This document shows, piece by piece, positions 39,407 through 49,381 of a stretch of 64,000 bases of DNA. The position numbers and the translations under genes are program-made. Position 1 is the stretch's first letter; the number at the start of each line of letters is the position of its first letter. Origin of the DNA: Flavihumibacter petaseus NBRC 106054 (lineage in GTDB: Bacteria > Bacteroidota > Bacteroidia > Chitinophagales > Chitinophagaceae); NCBI RefSeq assembly GCF_000974785.1, contig NZ_BBWV01000003.1, positions 186,001 through 250,000 of the forward strand, read 5' to 3'. The notes below the pieces were generated by a model. The model was not told where the DNA came from and did no database searches. It saw only the letters and a list, made by a program, of their open reading frames with translations.

Positions 39407-41941
39407 ATGGACAACAATTTTTCAGCCCAGGTAAAAGAGATCATCTCGTTCAGCAGGGAAGAAGCGTTGCGTTTGGGGAATGACTTTATCGGCACCGAGC
39501 ATTTGTTGTTGGGGCTGATCAGGGAAGGTGACAATACTGCTGTCCGTATTCTGAAGAGTTTCAATGTCGACCTTTATGAGCTCCGCAAGGAAGTTGAACT
39601 GGCCGTCAAGGACAAAACCGGAAAGAATATAGCCAACATCAACAGTCTGCCCCTGACCAAACAGGCGGAGAAGGTAATTCGTGTGACCGTACTCGAAGCG
39701 AAAGCTTTGAAAAGTCCGACCGTAGAAACCGAACACCTGATGCTCAGCATCCTCAAAAACAAAGAAAATATCGCTACCCAGATCCTCAACCAGTTTGACG
39801 TGGACTATGACCTGTTCCGCAACGAACTCGGTGTGGTGAAGAGCAACGATGTGCGCGCTGAGTATCCCGACGAAAACGAAGACGACTACGACGAAGAAAA
39901 GAAATACAGCGCCCAGAAATCAAAAGCCGCCGGCAATACGAAAAGTAAAACGCCGGTGCTGGACAATTTCGGCCGCGACATCACGCGACTGGCAGAAACC
40001 GGAGCACTCGATCCCATCGTTGGCCGTGAAGACGAAATCGAAAGGGTATCGCAGATCCTCAGCCGTCGTAAAAAGAACAACCCCATCCTCATCGGTGAAC
40101 CCGGTGTGGGTAAGACCGCCATCGTGGAAGGCCTCGCCCTCCGCATTGTGCAGCGCAAAGTGAGCCGCGTGCTTTTCGACAAGCGCGTGATCTCCCTTGA
40201 CCTCGCTGCCCTGGTTGCGGGCACCAAGTACCGCGGTCAGTTCGAAGAGCGCATGAAAGCCATCATGAACGAGCTCGAAAAGAACCGCGACGTGATCCTC
40301 TTCATTGACGAGATCCACACCATTGTCGGCGCCGGTGGCGCGAGTGGTTCCCTGGATGCCAGCAATATCTTCAAGCCAGCCCTTGCAAGGGGTGAATTGC
40401 AGTGCATCGGTGCCTCCACGCTGGATGAGTACCGCATGTACATCGAGAAGGACGGTGCCCTTGACCGCCGCTTCCAGAAAGTAATGGTTGATCCGCCTTC
40501 CGTGGACGAAACCATCCAGATCCTCACCAACATCAAGAGCAAGTACGAGGATTATCACAATGTTACTTACAGCGACGACGCGATCGACGCCTGCGTGAAA
40601 CTGAGCGACCGCTACATGACCGACCGTCTGCTGCCCGACAAGGCGATCGACGTGCTCGATGAAGTGGGTGCAAGGGTTCACCTGAAAAACATCAACGTTC
40701 CCGAAGAGATCCTGGAACTCGAACGCAAGATCGAGGATGTGAAGAACGAAAAGAACCGCGTGGTGAAAAGCCAGAAGTTCGAAGAAGCGGCCTCCCTGCG
40801 GGATACTGAAAAGCGTCTCCAGGAAGAACTCGAAAAAGCCAAGAACAATTGGGAAGAGGAAAGCAAACACAAACGCTACCCGATCTCAGAAGAAGATATC
40901 GCCGAAGTAGTGAGCATGATGACCGGCATCCCGGTAAAACGGATGGTGCAGGCAGAAAGCGAAAAACTGAAGAAGATGTCCGACGACATGGGTACCATGG
41001 TGATCGGCCAGGAAGAAGCGATCAAGAAGGTGGTGAAAGCCATCCAAAGGAATCGTGTCGGCCTGAAGGATCCCAAAAAACCTGTCGGCAGCTTTATCTT
41101 CCTCGGACCGACCGGTGTCGGTAAGACCGAGCTGGCGCGTTCCCTCGCCCGCTACCTGTTCGACAGTGAAGATTCCCTGATCCGGATCGATATGAGTGAA
41201 TACATGGAGAAATTCACCATCAGCCGCCTGATCGGTGCGCCTCCCGGCTATGTGGGTTACGAAGAAGGTGGTCAGCTCACCGAAAAAGTGCGCCGCAAGC
41301 CTTACAGCGTGATCCTGCTCGACGAAATCGAGAAAGCCCACCCGGATATTTACAATATCCTGCTGCAGGTACTCGATGATGGCCAGCTCACCGACGGTCT
41401 CGGCCGCAAAGTGGACTTCAAGAACAGCCTGATCATCATGACTTCCAACATCGGCGTTCGCCAGTTGAAAGATTTCGGTGATGGTGTTGGTTTCGCAACG
41501 GCAGCCCGTACCGCGAGCACTGACGAAGCAAACAAGGCGGTAATCGAGAAAGCGTTGAAGCGTACCTTCTCCCCCGAGTTCCTGAACCGGATCGATGATG
41601 TGGTGATCTTCAATTCTCTTACCAAGGAGCATATTTTCTCCATCATTGACATCCTGCTGAAAGGGGTGATGAAGCGCCTGAACAACCTCGGCTTCTCACT
41701 GGAACTGACCGAAGAGGCGAAGAGCTTTATTGCAGAGAAGGGCTATGACGTTCAGTTTGGTGCCCGTCCCCTGCACCGCGCCCTCCAGAAATACCTGGAA
41801 GATCCGCTCGCAGAGGAGATCCTGAACATGACGATCAAGGAAGGCGATATCCTGATTGCCGACCTCGATAAGGAGCAGAACAAGCTGACTTTCCGTATGA
41901 AGGAGTCAAGCTCGCCAAGGAAAGAGAAGTCCGAAGCATAG
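39407..41941 (+). CDS. clpC: ClpC-type AAA+ unfoldase of the Clp protease
   Basis: The 844-residue protein unfolds substrates for ClpP. The N-terminal double Clp_N repeat (residues 1-150, with [20 protein letters not shown]) is followed by the first AAA+ module with GEPGVGKT at 230-237, a middle domain containing a UVR-like motif ([15 protein letters not shown] near 456), and the second module with GPTGVGKT at 567-574 and [20 protein letters not shown]. The C-terminal [16 protein letters not shown] region is present. Length and order match ClpC rather than ClpB, whose middle domain is longer. It is followed by a strong terminator and probably monocistronic. Confidence 0.95.
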   Translation: MDNNFSAQVKEIISFSREEALRLGNDFIGTEHLLLGLIREGDNTAVRILKSFNVDLYELRKEVELAVKDKTGKNIANINSLPLTKQAEKVIRVTVLEAKALKSPTVETEHLMLSILKNKENIATQILNQFDVDYDLFRNELGVVKSNDVRAEYPDENEDDYDEEKKYSAQKSKAAGNTKSKTPVLDNFGRDITRLAETGALDPIVGREDEIERVSQILSRRKKNNPILIGEPGVGKTAIVEGLALRIVQRKVSRVLFDKRVISLDLAALVAGTKYRGQFEERMKAIMNELEKNRDVILFIDEIHTIVGAGGASGSLDASNIFKPALARGELQCIGASTLDEYRMYIEKDGALDRRFQKVMVDPPSVDETIQILTNIKSKYEDYHNVTYSDDAIDACVKLSDRYMTDRLLPDKAIDVLDEVGARVHLKNINVPEEILELERKIEDVKNEKNRVVKSQKFEEAASLRDTEKRLQEELEKAKNNWEEESKHKRYPISEEDIAEVVSMMTGIPVKRMVQAESEKLKKMSDDMGTMVIGQEEAIKKVVKAIQRNRVGLKDPKKPVGSFIFLGPTGVGKTELARSLARYLFDSEDSLIRIDMSEYMEKFTISRLIGAPPGYVGYEEGGQLTEKVRRKPYSVILLDEIEKAHPDIYNILLQVLDDGQLTDGLGRKVDFKNSLIIMTSNIGVRQLKDFGDGVGFATAARTASTDEANKAVIEKALKRTFSPEFLNRIDDVVIFNSLTKEHIFSIIDILLKGVMKRLNNLGFSLELTEEAKSFIAEKGYDVQFGARPLHRALQKYLEDPLAEEILNMTIKEGDILIADLDKEQNKLTFRMKESSSPRKEKSEA

Positions 41942-42271
41942 AAGAAAAGCTCGCTGATATATTTAAAGCCGCCCGTTGGGCGGCTTTTTTCATGCAAGGA
42001 GTTGGGTAGGAGAGTGTCGGTCGCTGGCGCTCCCTTTTTTTCGCGCAAAGCACGCAAAGGAGCAAAGGCGCAAGAAGAATAGGAAATGGAACAGGGGTGT
42101 GCTTTTTCGGAAAGGGGTAATTTGTGGAATTTGTTGAAATGAGCCACCAGACTGAATTGTAGAAAAATAAACTAATAGATCCGTTTGTAATTCGATTGCT
42201 TGCGCGTTTTGATTGCCTGCATGATCTGAAAAGAAAGTATATTTTGTTGCTATTAAAACACTTATTGATCT
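41942..42271. repeat. Spacer with GCGCAAAG-type copy and MITE-like single arm (locus D)
   Basis: After the clpC terminator, 42038-42082 is a GCGCAAAGCACGCAAAGG copy in plus orientation. 42101-42195 is a single arm of the GAAATGAGCCACCAGACTG family (match at 42136-42154), with TAGAAAAATAAACTAATAG downstream. No gene is seen. Confidence 0.7.
41965..41987 (+). terminator. clpC terminator
   Basis: AAAGCCGCCC (41965-41974) pairs with GGGCGGCTTT (41978-41987) around a GTT loop, followed by TTT. It lies 24 bases after the clpC stop. Confidence 0.9.
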
Positions 42272-42760
42272 ATGCAAAACGCAAACGGTGACCAGGGCGT
42301 AAAAAAAATCCTGGCAGGGGCAACGGTGGTTGCGTTGCTGATTGTATGGATCCTGCCGCTGGTTGCATGGCAGCAGTTACCGGAGATCATTCCGACGCAT
42401 TTCAATGGCAGCGGTGAAATCGATGGCCGGGGTGGTAAGGCCACCATCTTTATTCTGCCCGTGATAGGGACTGGCACGATTGCGTTGTTGTATGCTGTCC
42501 GCAAATTTCCGGCACTGCGGAAACGGCCCTTCACCTTAACGCCCGGACTTGCAGAGAAGATGTACGGTGGTGACAGCATTCTTCTCGATATCATCGCACT
42601 CCTATGTGCGGCCATGTTCGCCTTCATCGAATGGATGGTGATCAATTCGGCCACCACCGGAAAAGTTCCTTCCAACCACTGGATCATCTGGATCTTCGTA
42701 GGTGCCCTGACGTTATTGCCGATTGCCGTGCTGATCGCGGCTACTGCCAAACGGAAATGA
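42272..42760 (+). CDS. DUF1648-type membrane protein
   Basis: The 162-residue protein has four hydrophobic segments. The first is followed by LPEIIPTHFNGSGEIDGRGG, the signature of DUF1648 (compare the N-terminal part of SdpI-like proteins). Later segments are IFILPVIGTGTIALLYAV, LLDIIALLCAAMFAFIEWMV and HWIIWIFVGALTLLPIAVLI. Related proteins include the SdpI immunity protein of Bacillus, but most are of unknown function. It is followed by cmk after about 110 bases in the same direction. A lone immunity role is possible but not shown. Confidence 0.8.
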   Translation: MQNANGDQGVKKILAGATVVALLIVWILPLVAWQQLPEIIPTHFNGSGEIDGRGGKATIFILPVIGTGTIALLYAVRKFPALRKRPFTLTPGLAEKMYGGDSILLDIIALLCAAMFAFIEWMVINSATTGKVPSNHWIIWIFVGALTLLPIAVLIAATAKRK

Positions 42761-42862
42761 CGTCCGCACCACGGATCACTAATTTCTTCCATCCGCCCCT
42801 GCTCCTCTGCGAGCCCAGCGTGAAACAACTGCCAAGCGCAGCGCAGGCATCCGTTGCTTCCC

Positions 42863-42870
42863 TATCTTTG
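42863..42870 (+). promoter_or_regulatory. TATCTTTG promoter box, cmk possibly leaderless
   Basis: TATCTTTG matches the Bacteroidota -7 consensus TAnnTTTG and ends four bases before ATG 42875. Transcription would begin at or next to the start codon. No clear TTG box is seen at the usual distance upstream. Confidence 0.5.
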
Positions 42871-42874
42871 GGCT

Positions 42875-43561
42875 ATGACATCGTCCCGGAAGAAAATCAT
42901 CATTACCATCGATGGCTGGAGCAGTTGCGGCAAGAGCACCCTGGCGAAACAACTCGCGAAGGAGCTGAACTACGCCTATATCGACAGCGGCGCCATGTAC
43001 CGCGCGATCACGCTGTATTTCCTGAGAAACCATGTGGACTGGACCGACGAAAAGGAGGTGCATGAGGCGCTGGCGCAGATCCAGCTGGAATTTCATTACA
43101 ATGAGGCACACCGGCAGTCGGAGATCTTTTTGAATGGCGAAAATGTTGAATATGTGATCCGTGACCTGGTGGTGGCAGAAAAGGTGAGCGATGTGGCGGC
43201 CCTGCGGGAAGTGCGTGAATTTGCCGTGCGGCAACAGCAGGAGATGGGCAAGAAGAAGGGCATCGTGATGGATGGCCGCGATATCGGGACGGTCGTGTTT
43301 CCTGCTGCGGAATTGAAGATCTTTATGACGGCCGACAACGCGATCCGCGTGGAACGCCGTTTCCGCGAACTATACGAAAAGAATCCCAACATCACCATCG
43401 ATGAAGTGAAGGCCAACCTTGAAATGCGGGACTATATCGACAGCCACCGCGAGGTGAGTCCCCTGCGGCAGGCTGCCGACGCCATTGTGCTGGACAATTC
43501 CCATATCGGAATGGAGCAACAGCTCAAAATGGCACTGAACTGGGTTTACGAAAGGTTGTAA
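42875..43561 (+). CDS. cmk: Cytidylate kinase
   Basis: Cmk phosphorylates CMP and dCMP with ATP. ATG 42875 gives 228 residues; a longer frame upstream is rejected because the TATCTTTG box lies inside it. Visible are the P-loop IDGWSSCGKSTLAKQLAKEL (Walker A near 13-21), YIDSGAMYRAITLYFL, the CMP-binding insert region, and GIVMDGRDIGTVVFPAAELK, all typical. LRQAADAIVLDNSH near the C-terminus is also conserved. A cytoplasmic essential enzyme. A 13-bp tandem array begins nine bases beyond its stop. Confidence 0.96.
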   Translation: MTSSRKKIIITIDGWSSCGKSTLAKQLAKELNYAYIDSGAMYRAITLYFLRNHVDWTDEKEVHEALAQIQLEFHYNEAHRQSEIFLNGENVEYVIRDLVVAEKVSDVAALREVREFAVRQQQEMGKKKGIVMDGRDIGTVVFPAAELKIFMTADNAIRVERRFRELYEKNPNITIDEVKANLEMRDYIDSHREVSPLRQAADAIVLDNSHIGMEQQLKMALNWVYERL

Positions 43562-43570
43562 GGAGAAGTT

Positions 43571-43687
43571 GCTAATTGAAGATGCCGAGTGAAGAAGCAA
43601 AGAGGAGGTGCTAAGAGAAAGAACGAAGAGAAAATGCTAAGAGAAGGTACGAAGAGAAGGTATAAAGAGAAGACGGTAAGTGAAGGG
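43571..43687 (+). repeat. 13-bp tandem repeat, nine units
   Basis: Units such as GCTAAGAGAAAGA, ACGAAGAGAAAAT, GCTAAGAGAAGGT and ACGAAGAGAAGGT follow each other without gap from 43571 to 43687. The consensus is close to GCTAAGAGAAGGT. The strand is almost all purine. It starts just after cmk and ends 50 bases before the aminopeptidase gene. Confidence 0.85.
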
Positions 43688-43737
43688 GGAAGCGGATGGG
43701 TGGTACCGGAAGTTAATAGACGTTAAAACAGCTTTAC

Positions 43738-45384
43738 ATGAGAAAATTCCTGATGATTGCCCTGGCAGCAAGTGCCGTGGCAGTATGCACGCCGGATGCC
43801 ATCCAGGCGCAGTTGCCCCAACCAAAAGATTATCTGCCCGCTTCCTTTCATAAGGGACGCCGCGAAGCGCTGCGGGCGCTGATGCCGGCCAATTCCGTTG
43901 CGGTATTTTTCAGCGCACCGGTCAGGAATTTCGCCAATGATGTGGATTACCGGTATCACCCGAACCCGGACCTCTATTATTTTTCCGGTTATACGGAACC
44001 GGAAGCGGTGCTGCTGATTTTTAAAGAGGAGCAGAAGACAGGGGAGGGTAAGGCCTTCAACGAGCTTTTTTTCGTGCAGGAAAAGGATTCCGCTAATGAA
44101 CGGTGGACCGGCAAGCGGCTGGGCAAAGAAGGCGTGAGGGAGAAGCTGGGAATCCAGGCCGTGTATAATGGGCAGGAGTTCAAATCCTTTCCGCTCGACC
44201 TCACCCGGTTCGACCAGCTGATCTATGAGGGCGTGAAGAACCTGTCGGACGACCCGGAGAACGGGAACGATGTCTATGACCTGGTGCAGGTATTCCGGAA
44301 GAAAGCAGGTATCCCTGCCAGTTATGATGAGACCATCGCTGCCAATGTGGCCATGCTGCCGAATTATCCGCAGCTGGCGGGCGATGCGGGACGACCCAAA
44401 CTACTGAATTATTACCAGCGGATGGCAGCAGATAATCCGCGGTATGCGAATGATTCGCTGGTGCAGGCGATCCTGAATGTAAAAGATTCAGCAGCGGTGG
44501 TGAACATCATCAATTTTATCAGCCAGTCAAAGATCAATGCAGCCTTATATGCCGAACTGACCCAACAATTGAGGCAGATCAAAACACCGGAGGAAATGGA
44601 ACTGCTCCGCAAGGCGGTGGATATATCGTGTCTCGCCCACGCGGAAGCCATGAAGGCGGTAAAGCCCGGTATGTCGGAAATGGAATTGCAGGGTGTGCAG
44701 GAGTTTATTCACAAGAAGCTGGGCGCAGAAGATGTGGCCTATGGATCTATCGTGGGTGCGGGGGAAAATGGCTGTATCCTGCATTATGAGACAAATACGG
44801 CCACTGAAGTGGGTCAGAATATGGTGCTAATGGATGTGGGGGCGATGTATCATGGCTATGCTGCGGATGTGACCCGCACTTTTCCGGCAAATGGGAAATT
44901 CAGCAGGGAGCAGCGACAGATCTATGATTTGGTTTATGATGCGCAGGAGGCCGTGTTTAAGATCGCGCAGCCAGGCACCACCTTCAAGGCGATCGAGGAT
45001 ACGGCAAGAGCGGTACTGACCCGCGGGATGCTGAAGCTGGGATTGATCCAGAAACCGGAGGACATCCGGAAGTATTACCCGCATGGCTGTTCCCATTTTA
45101 TCGGGCTGGATGTGCACGATAAAGGCGATTACAGCATATTGAAAGAAAATATGGTGATAACTGTGGAACCCGGAATCTATATTCCTGAAAACAGCCCGGT
45201 TGACCGGAAATGGTGGAATATTGCGGTGCGCATTGAAGATGATATCCGGATCACGAAAAAGCAATGCGAATTGCTGAGTACCCTGGCGCCACGGAAGGCA
45301 GCGGAGATCGAGAAACTGATCGCCGAGAGCAGTTTTGTGGATGGCCTGCAGCTCCCGCGTCCGGGTGACAAAAAAGGGTTTTAA
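43738..45384 (+). CDS. Secreted M24B Xaa-Pro aminopeptidase
   Basis: The 548-residue protein carries a signal peptide (RKFLMIALAASAVAVC then TPDAIQAQ), so the enzyme should be periplasmic. The N-terminal creatinase-like domain begins RREALRALMPANSVAVFFSA with DVDYRYHPNPDLYYFSGYTE. The pita-bread catalytic domain has the metal ligands in MDVGAMYHGYAADVTRTF (two Asp), YPHGCSHFIGLDVHDKG (His), VEPGIYIP (Glu) and VRIEDDIRIT (Glu). It removes N-terminal residues preceding proline. It is followed 20 bases later by a secreted GH92 mannosidase, so the pair may be cotranscribed for glycoprotein breakdown (inference). Confidence 0.94.
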   Translation: MRKFLMIALAASAVAVCTPDAIQAQLPQPKDYLPASFHKGRREALRALMPANSVAVFFSAPVRNFANDVDYRYHPNPDLYYFSGYTEPEAVLLIFKEEQKTGEGKAFNELFFVQEKDSANERWTGKRLGKEGVREKLGIQAVYNGQEFKSFPLDLTRFDQLIYEGVKNLSDDPENGNDVYDLVQVFRKKAGIPASYDETIAANVAMLPNYPQLAGDAGRPKLLNYYQRMAADNPRYANDSLVQAILNVKDSAAVVNIINFISQSKINAALYAELTQQLRQIKTPEEMELLRKAVDISCLAHAEAMKAVKPGMSEMELQGVQEFIHKKLGAEDVAYGSIVGAGENGCILHYETNTATEVGQNMVLMDVGAMYHGYAADVTRTFPANGKFSREQRQIYDLVYDAQEAVFKIAQPGTTFKAIEDTARAVLTRGMLKLGLIQKPEDIRKYYPHGCSHFIGLDVHDKGDYSILKENMVITVEPGIYIPENSPVDRKWWNIAVRIEDDIRITKKQCELLSTLAPRKAAEIEKLIAESSFVDGLQLPRPGDKKGF

Positions 45385-45404
45385 TTTTTTTGGAAATACT
45401 ACAC

Positions 45405-47693
45405 ATGAGAAATATCCTACTGTTTTTTCTGCCTGCTGCAGGAATGATTACCGTGCAGGCCAGTTCAGCACAAACAAAGTCCCTCACCCAATATGTTAAG
45501 CCGCTCAACGGCACACAAAGAATGGGGCATGTTTATCCCGGGGCGACCGTGCCCTTCGGCATGGTGCAATTGAGTCCCGATACCGATACGATCCCCTACG
45601 AAATGAATGGCAAGTACAATCCCGATGTGTACAAATACTGCGCGGGCTACCAGTACGATGACGCCACGATCGTGGGTTTCAGTCACACGCATTTCAGCGG
45701 CACGGGCCACTCGGATCTGGGTGATTTCCTGATCATGCCCACGACCGGCGCGCTGCAACTGAATCCAGGTACGGCTGCACACCCGGAGAGTGGTTATCGC
45801 TCAAAATTCAGCCACGCCAATGAAACGGCATCGCCCGCCTATTACAAGGTGAAACTCGACGACCAGAACATCACGGCGGAGCTGACCGCTTCGGCGCGGG
45901 TGGGCATGCACAAGTATACTTTCCCGGAAAAGACACAGGCGCATATCATCCTCGATGGCATGCACGGCATCTACAATTATGATGACAAGAACGTGTGGAC
46001 TTTCTTCCGGGTGGAAAATGATACGCTCGTGACGGGTTACCGGCAGACGAATGGCTGGGCGCGGACGCGGACGGTCTATTTCGCGATGAGCTTTTCGAAG
46101 CCAATCAAAACTTATGGGTTTAGAAAGATGGATCCTGCGCAGGCTTATCGCGGCTTCTGGGGCAAGTTCAAACAGGACAAGGATTTCCCGGAGATGGCCG
46201 GTCACCGGATCAGGTCATATTTTGATTTCGATGTGGAAGCCGGAGAGGCGGTGCAGATCAAGTTTGCATTGTCGTCAGTGAGTACGGAAGGAGCATTGCT
46301 GAACATGCGGACGGAGATCCCGGGATGGGATTTCGCAGCGGTGAAGGCAGCGGGAGAAGCGGCCTGGGAGCAGGAACTCGCGAAGCTGAGCATCGAAAGC
46401 AAAGAGCAGGAAACGCTGGAAAGTTTTTACACAGCGATGTATCACGCGGCTTTGAGTCCCACGATCTACATGGATGTGGATGGCCGTTACAAGGGGCTCG
46501 ATCAGAATATCCATACGGCATCGGGCTTTACGAACTACACGACTTTCTCTCTGTGGGATACTTACCGGGCCTTGCATCCTTTGCTGAACCTGGTGCAGCC
46601 GCAGCGGAATGCCGATATGGTGCAATCCATGCTGGCGCATTATGATCAGAGCGTACATAAATTGTTGCCTGTTTGGAGTCATTATGCGAATGACAACTGG
46701 TGCATGATCGGGTATCACAGTGTGAGTGTGATCGCGGATGCGGTGATGAAGGGCAATGCGCCTTTCGACGCAAACAAGGCGCTTGATGCCTGTGTGGCGA
46801 GTGCGCGGCACCGCAGTTATGATGGGGTAGGTGCGTATATGGATATGGGTTATGTGCCGGAGGATCTGAGTGGTGCGTCGGTATCCAAGACCCTGGAATA
46901 TGCGTATGACGACTGGGCGATCGCGCAGATGGCGAAGAAGCTTGGCCGTAATGATATCTACGAAGAATTTTTAAAGCGGTCCGGGAATTTCCGGAATGTG
47001 TGGAATCCGGCGACGGGGTATATGCAGGCGAAGTTGAAGGATGGCAGTTTTGTGACGGAGTTTGATCCGTTGAGTACGCATCAGAAGGGGTATATCGAGG
47101 GGAATGCCTGGAATTACAGCCTGTATGTACCGCATGATCCGAAGGCATTGATTGCGCTGATGGGCGGGAATAAAGCTTTTGTTCGGCACCTGGATTCTTT
47201 GTTTACGATGCATCTGCCCGATGAGTTCTTTGCGCATACGGAAGACATCACGCGGGACGGGATCATTGGTAACTATGTGCATGGCAATGAGCCGTCGCAC
47301 CATGTCGCTTATCTCTATAATGATGCGGGCGCGCCGCGCAAGACGCAGGAGCGGGTGCGGATGATTTTGAAGCACCAGTACAAGTCGGCGCCGGATGGAT
47401 TGGGTGGAAATGATGACTGCGGACAAATGAGTGCCTGGTATATCTTCAGCAGCATTGGATTTTATCCCGTTGCACCCGGCAGTAATCAGTATGCCATTGG
47501 TAGTCCGGCGGTGGATAAGGCGGTTCTCCAGTTGGGCGGCGGCAAAACGTTTACAATTGTTGCACACAACCAGAGTGCGAAGAATGTGCATGTGAAGAAG
47601 ATCGTGTTGAATGGTAAGCCGTTTAACGGGTATAACATTGATCATGAAACGATATTGGCGGGCGGGGTGATGGAATTCTATATGGAAAATTAA
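45405..47693 (+). CDS. Secreted GH92 family alpha-mannosidase
   Basis: ATG 45405 (MRNILLFFLPAAGMITVQAS) is chosen over a TTG five codons upstream because it opens a proper signal peptide. The 762-residue enzyme has the GH92 N-terminal NGTQRMGHVYPGATVPFGMV, FSHTHFSGTGHSDLGDFL and, in the catalytic barrel, SLWDTYRALHPLLNLVQP, YEFGxx-free linker, HGNEPSHHVAYLYN, and GGNDDCGQMSAWYIFSSIGF with acidic catalytic residues. GH92 enzymes are calcium-dependent exo-alpha-mannosidases acting on N-glycans, usually alpha-1,2. The gene follows the aminopeptidase by 20 bases. No SusC/SusD pair is near. Confidence 0.95.
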   Translation: MRNILLFFLPAAGMITVQASSAQTKSLTQYVKPLNGTQRMGHVYPGATVPFGMVQLSPDTDTIPYEMNGKYNPDVYKYCAGYQYDDATIVGFSHTHFSGTGHSDLGDFLIMPTTGALQLNPGTAAHPESGYRSKFSHANETASPAYYKVKLDDQNITAELTASARVGMHKYTFPEKTQAHIILDGMHGIYNYDDKNVWTFFRVENDTLVTGYRQTNGWARTRTVYFAMSFSKPIKTYGFRKMDPAQAYRGFWGKFKQDKDFPEMAGHRIRSYFDFDVEAGEAVQIKFALSSVSTEGALLNMRTEIPGWDFAAVKAAGEAAWEQELAKLSIESKEQETLESFYTAMYHAALSPTIYMDVDGRYKGLDQNIHTASGFTNYTTFSLWDTYRALHPLLNLVQPQRNADMVQSMLAHYDQSVHKLLPVWSHYANDNWCMIGYHSVSVIADAVMKGNAPFDANKALDACVASARHRSYDGVGAYMDMGYVPEDLSGASVSKTLEYAYDDWAIAQMAKKLGRNDIYEEFLKRSGNFRNVWNPATGYMQAKLKDGSFVTEFDPLSTHQKGYIEGNAWNYSLYVPHDPKALIALMGGNKAFVRHLDSLFTMHLPDEFFAHTEDITRDGIIGNYVHGNEPSHHVAYLYNDAGAPRKTQERVRMILKHQYKSAPDGLGGNDDCGQMSAWYIFSSIGFYPVAPGSNQYAIGSPAVDKAVLQLGGGKTFTIVAHNQSAKNVHVKKIVLNGKPFNGYNIDHETILAGGVMEFYMEN

Positions 47694-47776
47694 TCCCGCG
47701 TTAATCTCTTTCGCGGTTGTTTTAACAGTTTGCAGCAGCGTAAAGCAAGCGTTCGTTGGTAACTTTGCGTCATCTC

Positions 47777-48121
47777 ATGAAGCGAAACATGAAGCGACTC
47801 AAAGCCATACTGACCACCTTGCTTTACGCTGCTTTTCTTTGCAGCGGAGTAGGTGTTTCGGCATTCGGGGCGCCGGCTTTCGGTTCTCCGGTATCATCGG
47901 CTTCATCGGAACGCGAGGCGGAAGGTTCCGGTTCGCCTGTTGTGCGGGTTTTTCCAGCTGAGCATTTGTCCGAAGAGAGGGCAGCTTCCGTACCTGTGGT
48001 TTCCGCTGCAGCGAACGCATTTACTTTCCCCGTTTCTATAGCTGATGGCGCGCCGGTTACATCGCGCATTTCTGGTTCAACTTCTCCACTACATATTCTG
48101 CATTGCTGTTTCCGGCTGTAG
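47777..48121 (+). CDS. Small exported hypothetical protein
   Basis: ATG 47777 follows a TAACTTTG promoter box (47760-47767) by nine bases. The product of 114 residues has a signal sequence (MKRNMKRLKAILTTLLYAAF then LCSGVGVSAFGAP), then a low-complexity Ala/Ser/Pro/Val region and a Cys pair near the end (HILHCCFRL). No family is recognised. The small repeat protein gene follows about 100 bases later. It may be real with its own promoter, but the low-complexity body makes a chance frame possible. Confidence 0.45.
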   Translation: MKRNMKRLKAILTTLLYAAFLCSGVGVSAFGAPAFGSPVSSASSEREAEGSGSPVVRVFPAEHLSEERAASVPVVSAAANAFTFPVSIADGAPVTSRISGSTSPLHILHCCFRL

Positions 48122-48220
48122 GTTCTTTTCAGATAGTTCCATTAATAGTTTGATCAGTTCATTTGATGGCCTGGCGCGATCTGCCATGCCGGTTCAACGA
48201 TAAATCTTAAACGCATCATC

Positions 48221-48535
48221 ATGAAAAAATTAGTTCTTCCCGCCGTAGCCCTTTTTCTTTCCCTTGCCTTTTTACAAACTGCCGCTGCGCAGACTGCTCC
48301 CGGGGATTCTTCGCGTCCCGCAGCAACAGGCAAAGGATATTATTCCATTGGCGATAATGCATCGCGGAAGTATTCCGCCGGATTGAAGCTGGCTGCTGAC
48401 GGACCAGCGCCTGAAGTGAAGAAAGGCTATTACGCGATTGGCGATAACAATAAAAAACTGCCCCGCCAAACGGTGCTGTATGTGCAGCCGCAGCCGCGTA
48501 AGGCCGACAAGGGCTATTATAGTATTCCGCAGTAA
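48221..48535 (+). CDS. Small secreted protein with three KGYYxI motifs
   Basis: The 104-residue product has a clear signal peptide (KKLVLPAVALFLSLAFLQTA, cleavage near AAAQ). The mature 80 residues contain the same motif three times: KGYYSIGDNASRK, KGYYAIGDNNKK and KGYYSIPQ at the very end, separated by 25-40 variable residues. I do not know a function; the spacing suggests a short tandem-repeat surface or periplasmic peptide. It is followed by a strong terminator, so it ends a transcription unit, and is preceded by another small exported protein. Confidence 0.7.
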   Translation: MKKLVLPAVALFLSLAFLQTAAAQTAPGDSSRPAATGKGYYSIGDNASRKYSAGLKLAADGPAPEVKKGYYAIGDNNKKLPRQTVLYVQPQPRKADKGYYSIPQ

Positions 48536-48561
48536 TGGCCATAACTGGTAGTTACCGTCCC

Positions 48562-48580
48562 CCCGCCGCGAACCGGCGGG
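48562..48580 (+). terminator. Terminator of the KGYYxI gene
   Basis: CCCGCCG (48562-48568) pairs with CGGCGGG (48574-48580) around CGAAC, followed by seven T. It lies 27 bases after the stop codon. Confidence 0.9.
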
Positions 48581-48720
48581 TTTTTTTGCGCCCCTTCGGA
48601 ATGTGACACTTAGCGGCCGTGGGCCTTGACTTCCGTATTTGCCTGCCAGAATGAAGCGGAGCTAGTAGCGTTACCGTGGGTGGGGCTTTGCCTACCGTAG
48701 CTTTAGCGTAGGTGGGAGTT

Positions 48721-49043
48721 GCTTTTTTGAACTTTGGTAATTCATTAAACTCAGTGAAATGAGCCACCAGACTGCGTTTTATTAATTTACGCGTTTGTAA
48801 ACGACCACTGCCGCTGCACGAAGTCAAAAGATGTGCCTTGGTAAACCATCCATAAACACATGGAATAATCCTGACTCAGGTCATCTGGTTAACCTCCTGA
48901 CACAACCACCGACACCGGCTATTCAGTGGATGACTTTCGTGTACAACGATTCGTGTAGTAAACGGAAGTATCAGTTTATTTTTCTGAAACGCAGTCTGGT
49001 GGCTTATTTCAGAAGATTTTGCAAATTGATCATTTTCAAAAAA
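48721..49043. repeat. MITE-like inverted pair (locus C)
   Basis: Left arm about 48721-48800 with GAAATGAGCCACCAGACTG (48756-48774); right arm about 48970-49043 with CAGTCTGGTGGCTTATTTC. About 170 bases lie between. Both arms end outward in a run GCTTTTTTGAA or its inverse, so the outer limits are well defined here. Confidence 0.8.
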
Positions 49044-49381
49044 GCAGATCCTTTCTTCGCTAAAGCGTCGGAAGGCTAGGCAGGGCTTCGATGGGCGAAG
49101 CAGCTTCAGATTGTACGCGAATGAACGGATTCTGTATCGGAACCGGACACCCGATGCGGAAGCAAAGTGCTAATAAATTGAAAACCATAGTTTTGCATTC
49201 TTGGTATCTGCTTTGTTTTTATTGGCACAGAACCCCGGTCATTATAAACCTTGTCCTTTTAACCTTATCCGGAAGCGGGGTTCTTAAACTTTATTCAGAT
49301 TTCACAGGCACCTTATCCGAAAATCCATTTCCGCGGAAAAACCTTTTTTGTTGAAATTTTAAACGACCAATACGACCGGAC

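Larger units (their letters stand above)
48536..49381. repeat. Repeat-filled spacer including MITE-like locus C
   Basis: After the terminator, 48640-48715 holds GCCTACCGTAGC... type repeats. 48721-49043 is the inverted pair of locus C. 49050-49080 has a CTTCGCTAAAGCG copy. From 49080 to 49381 I see no convincing gene. Confidence 0.6.
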
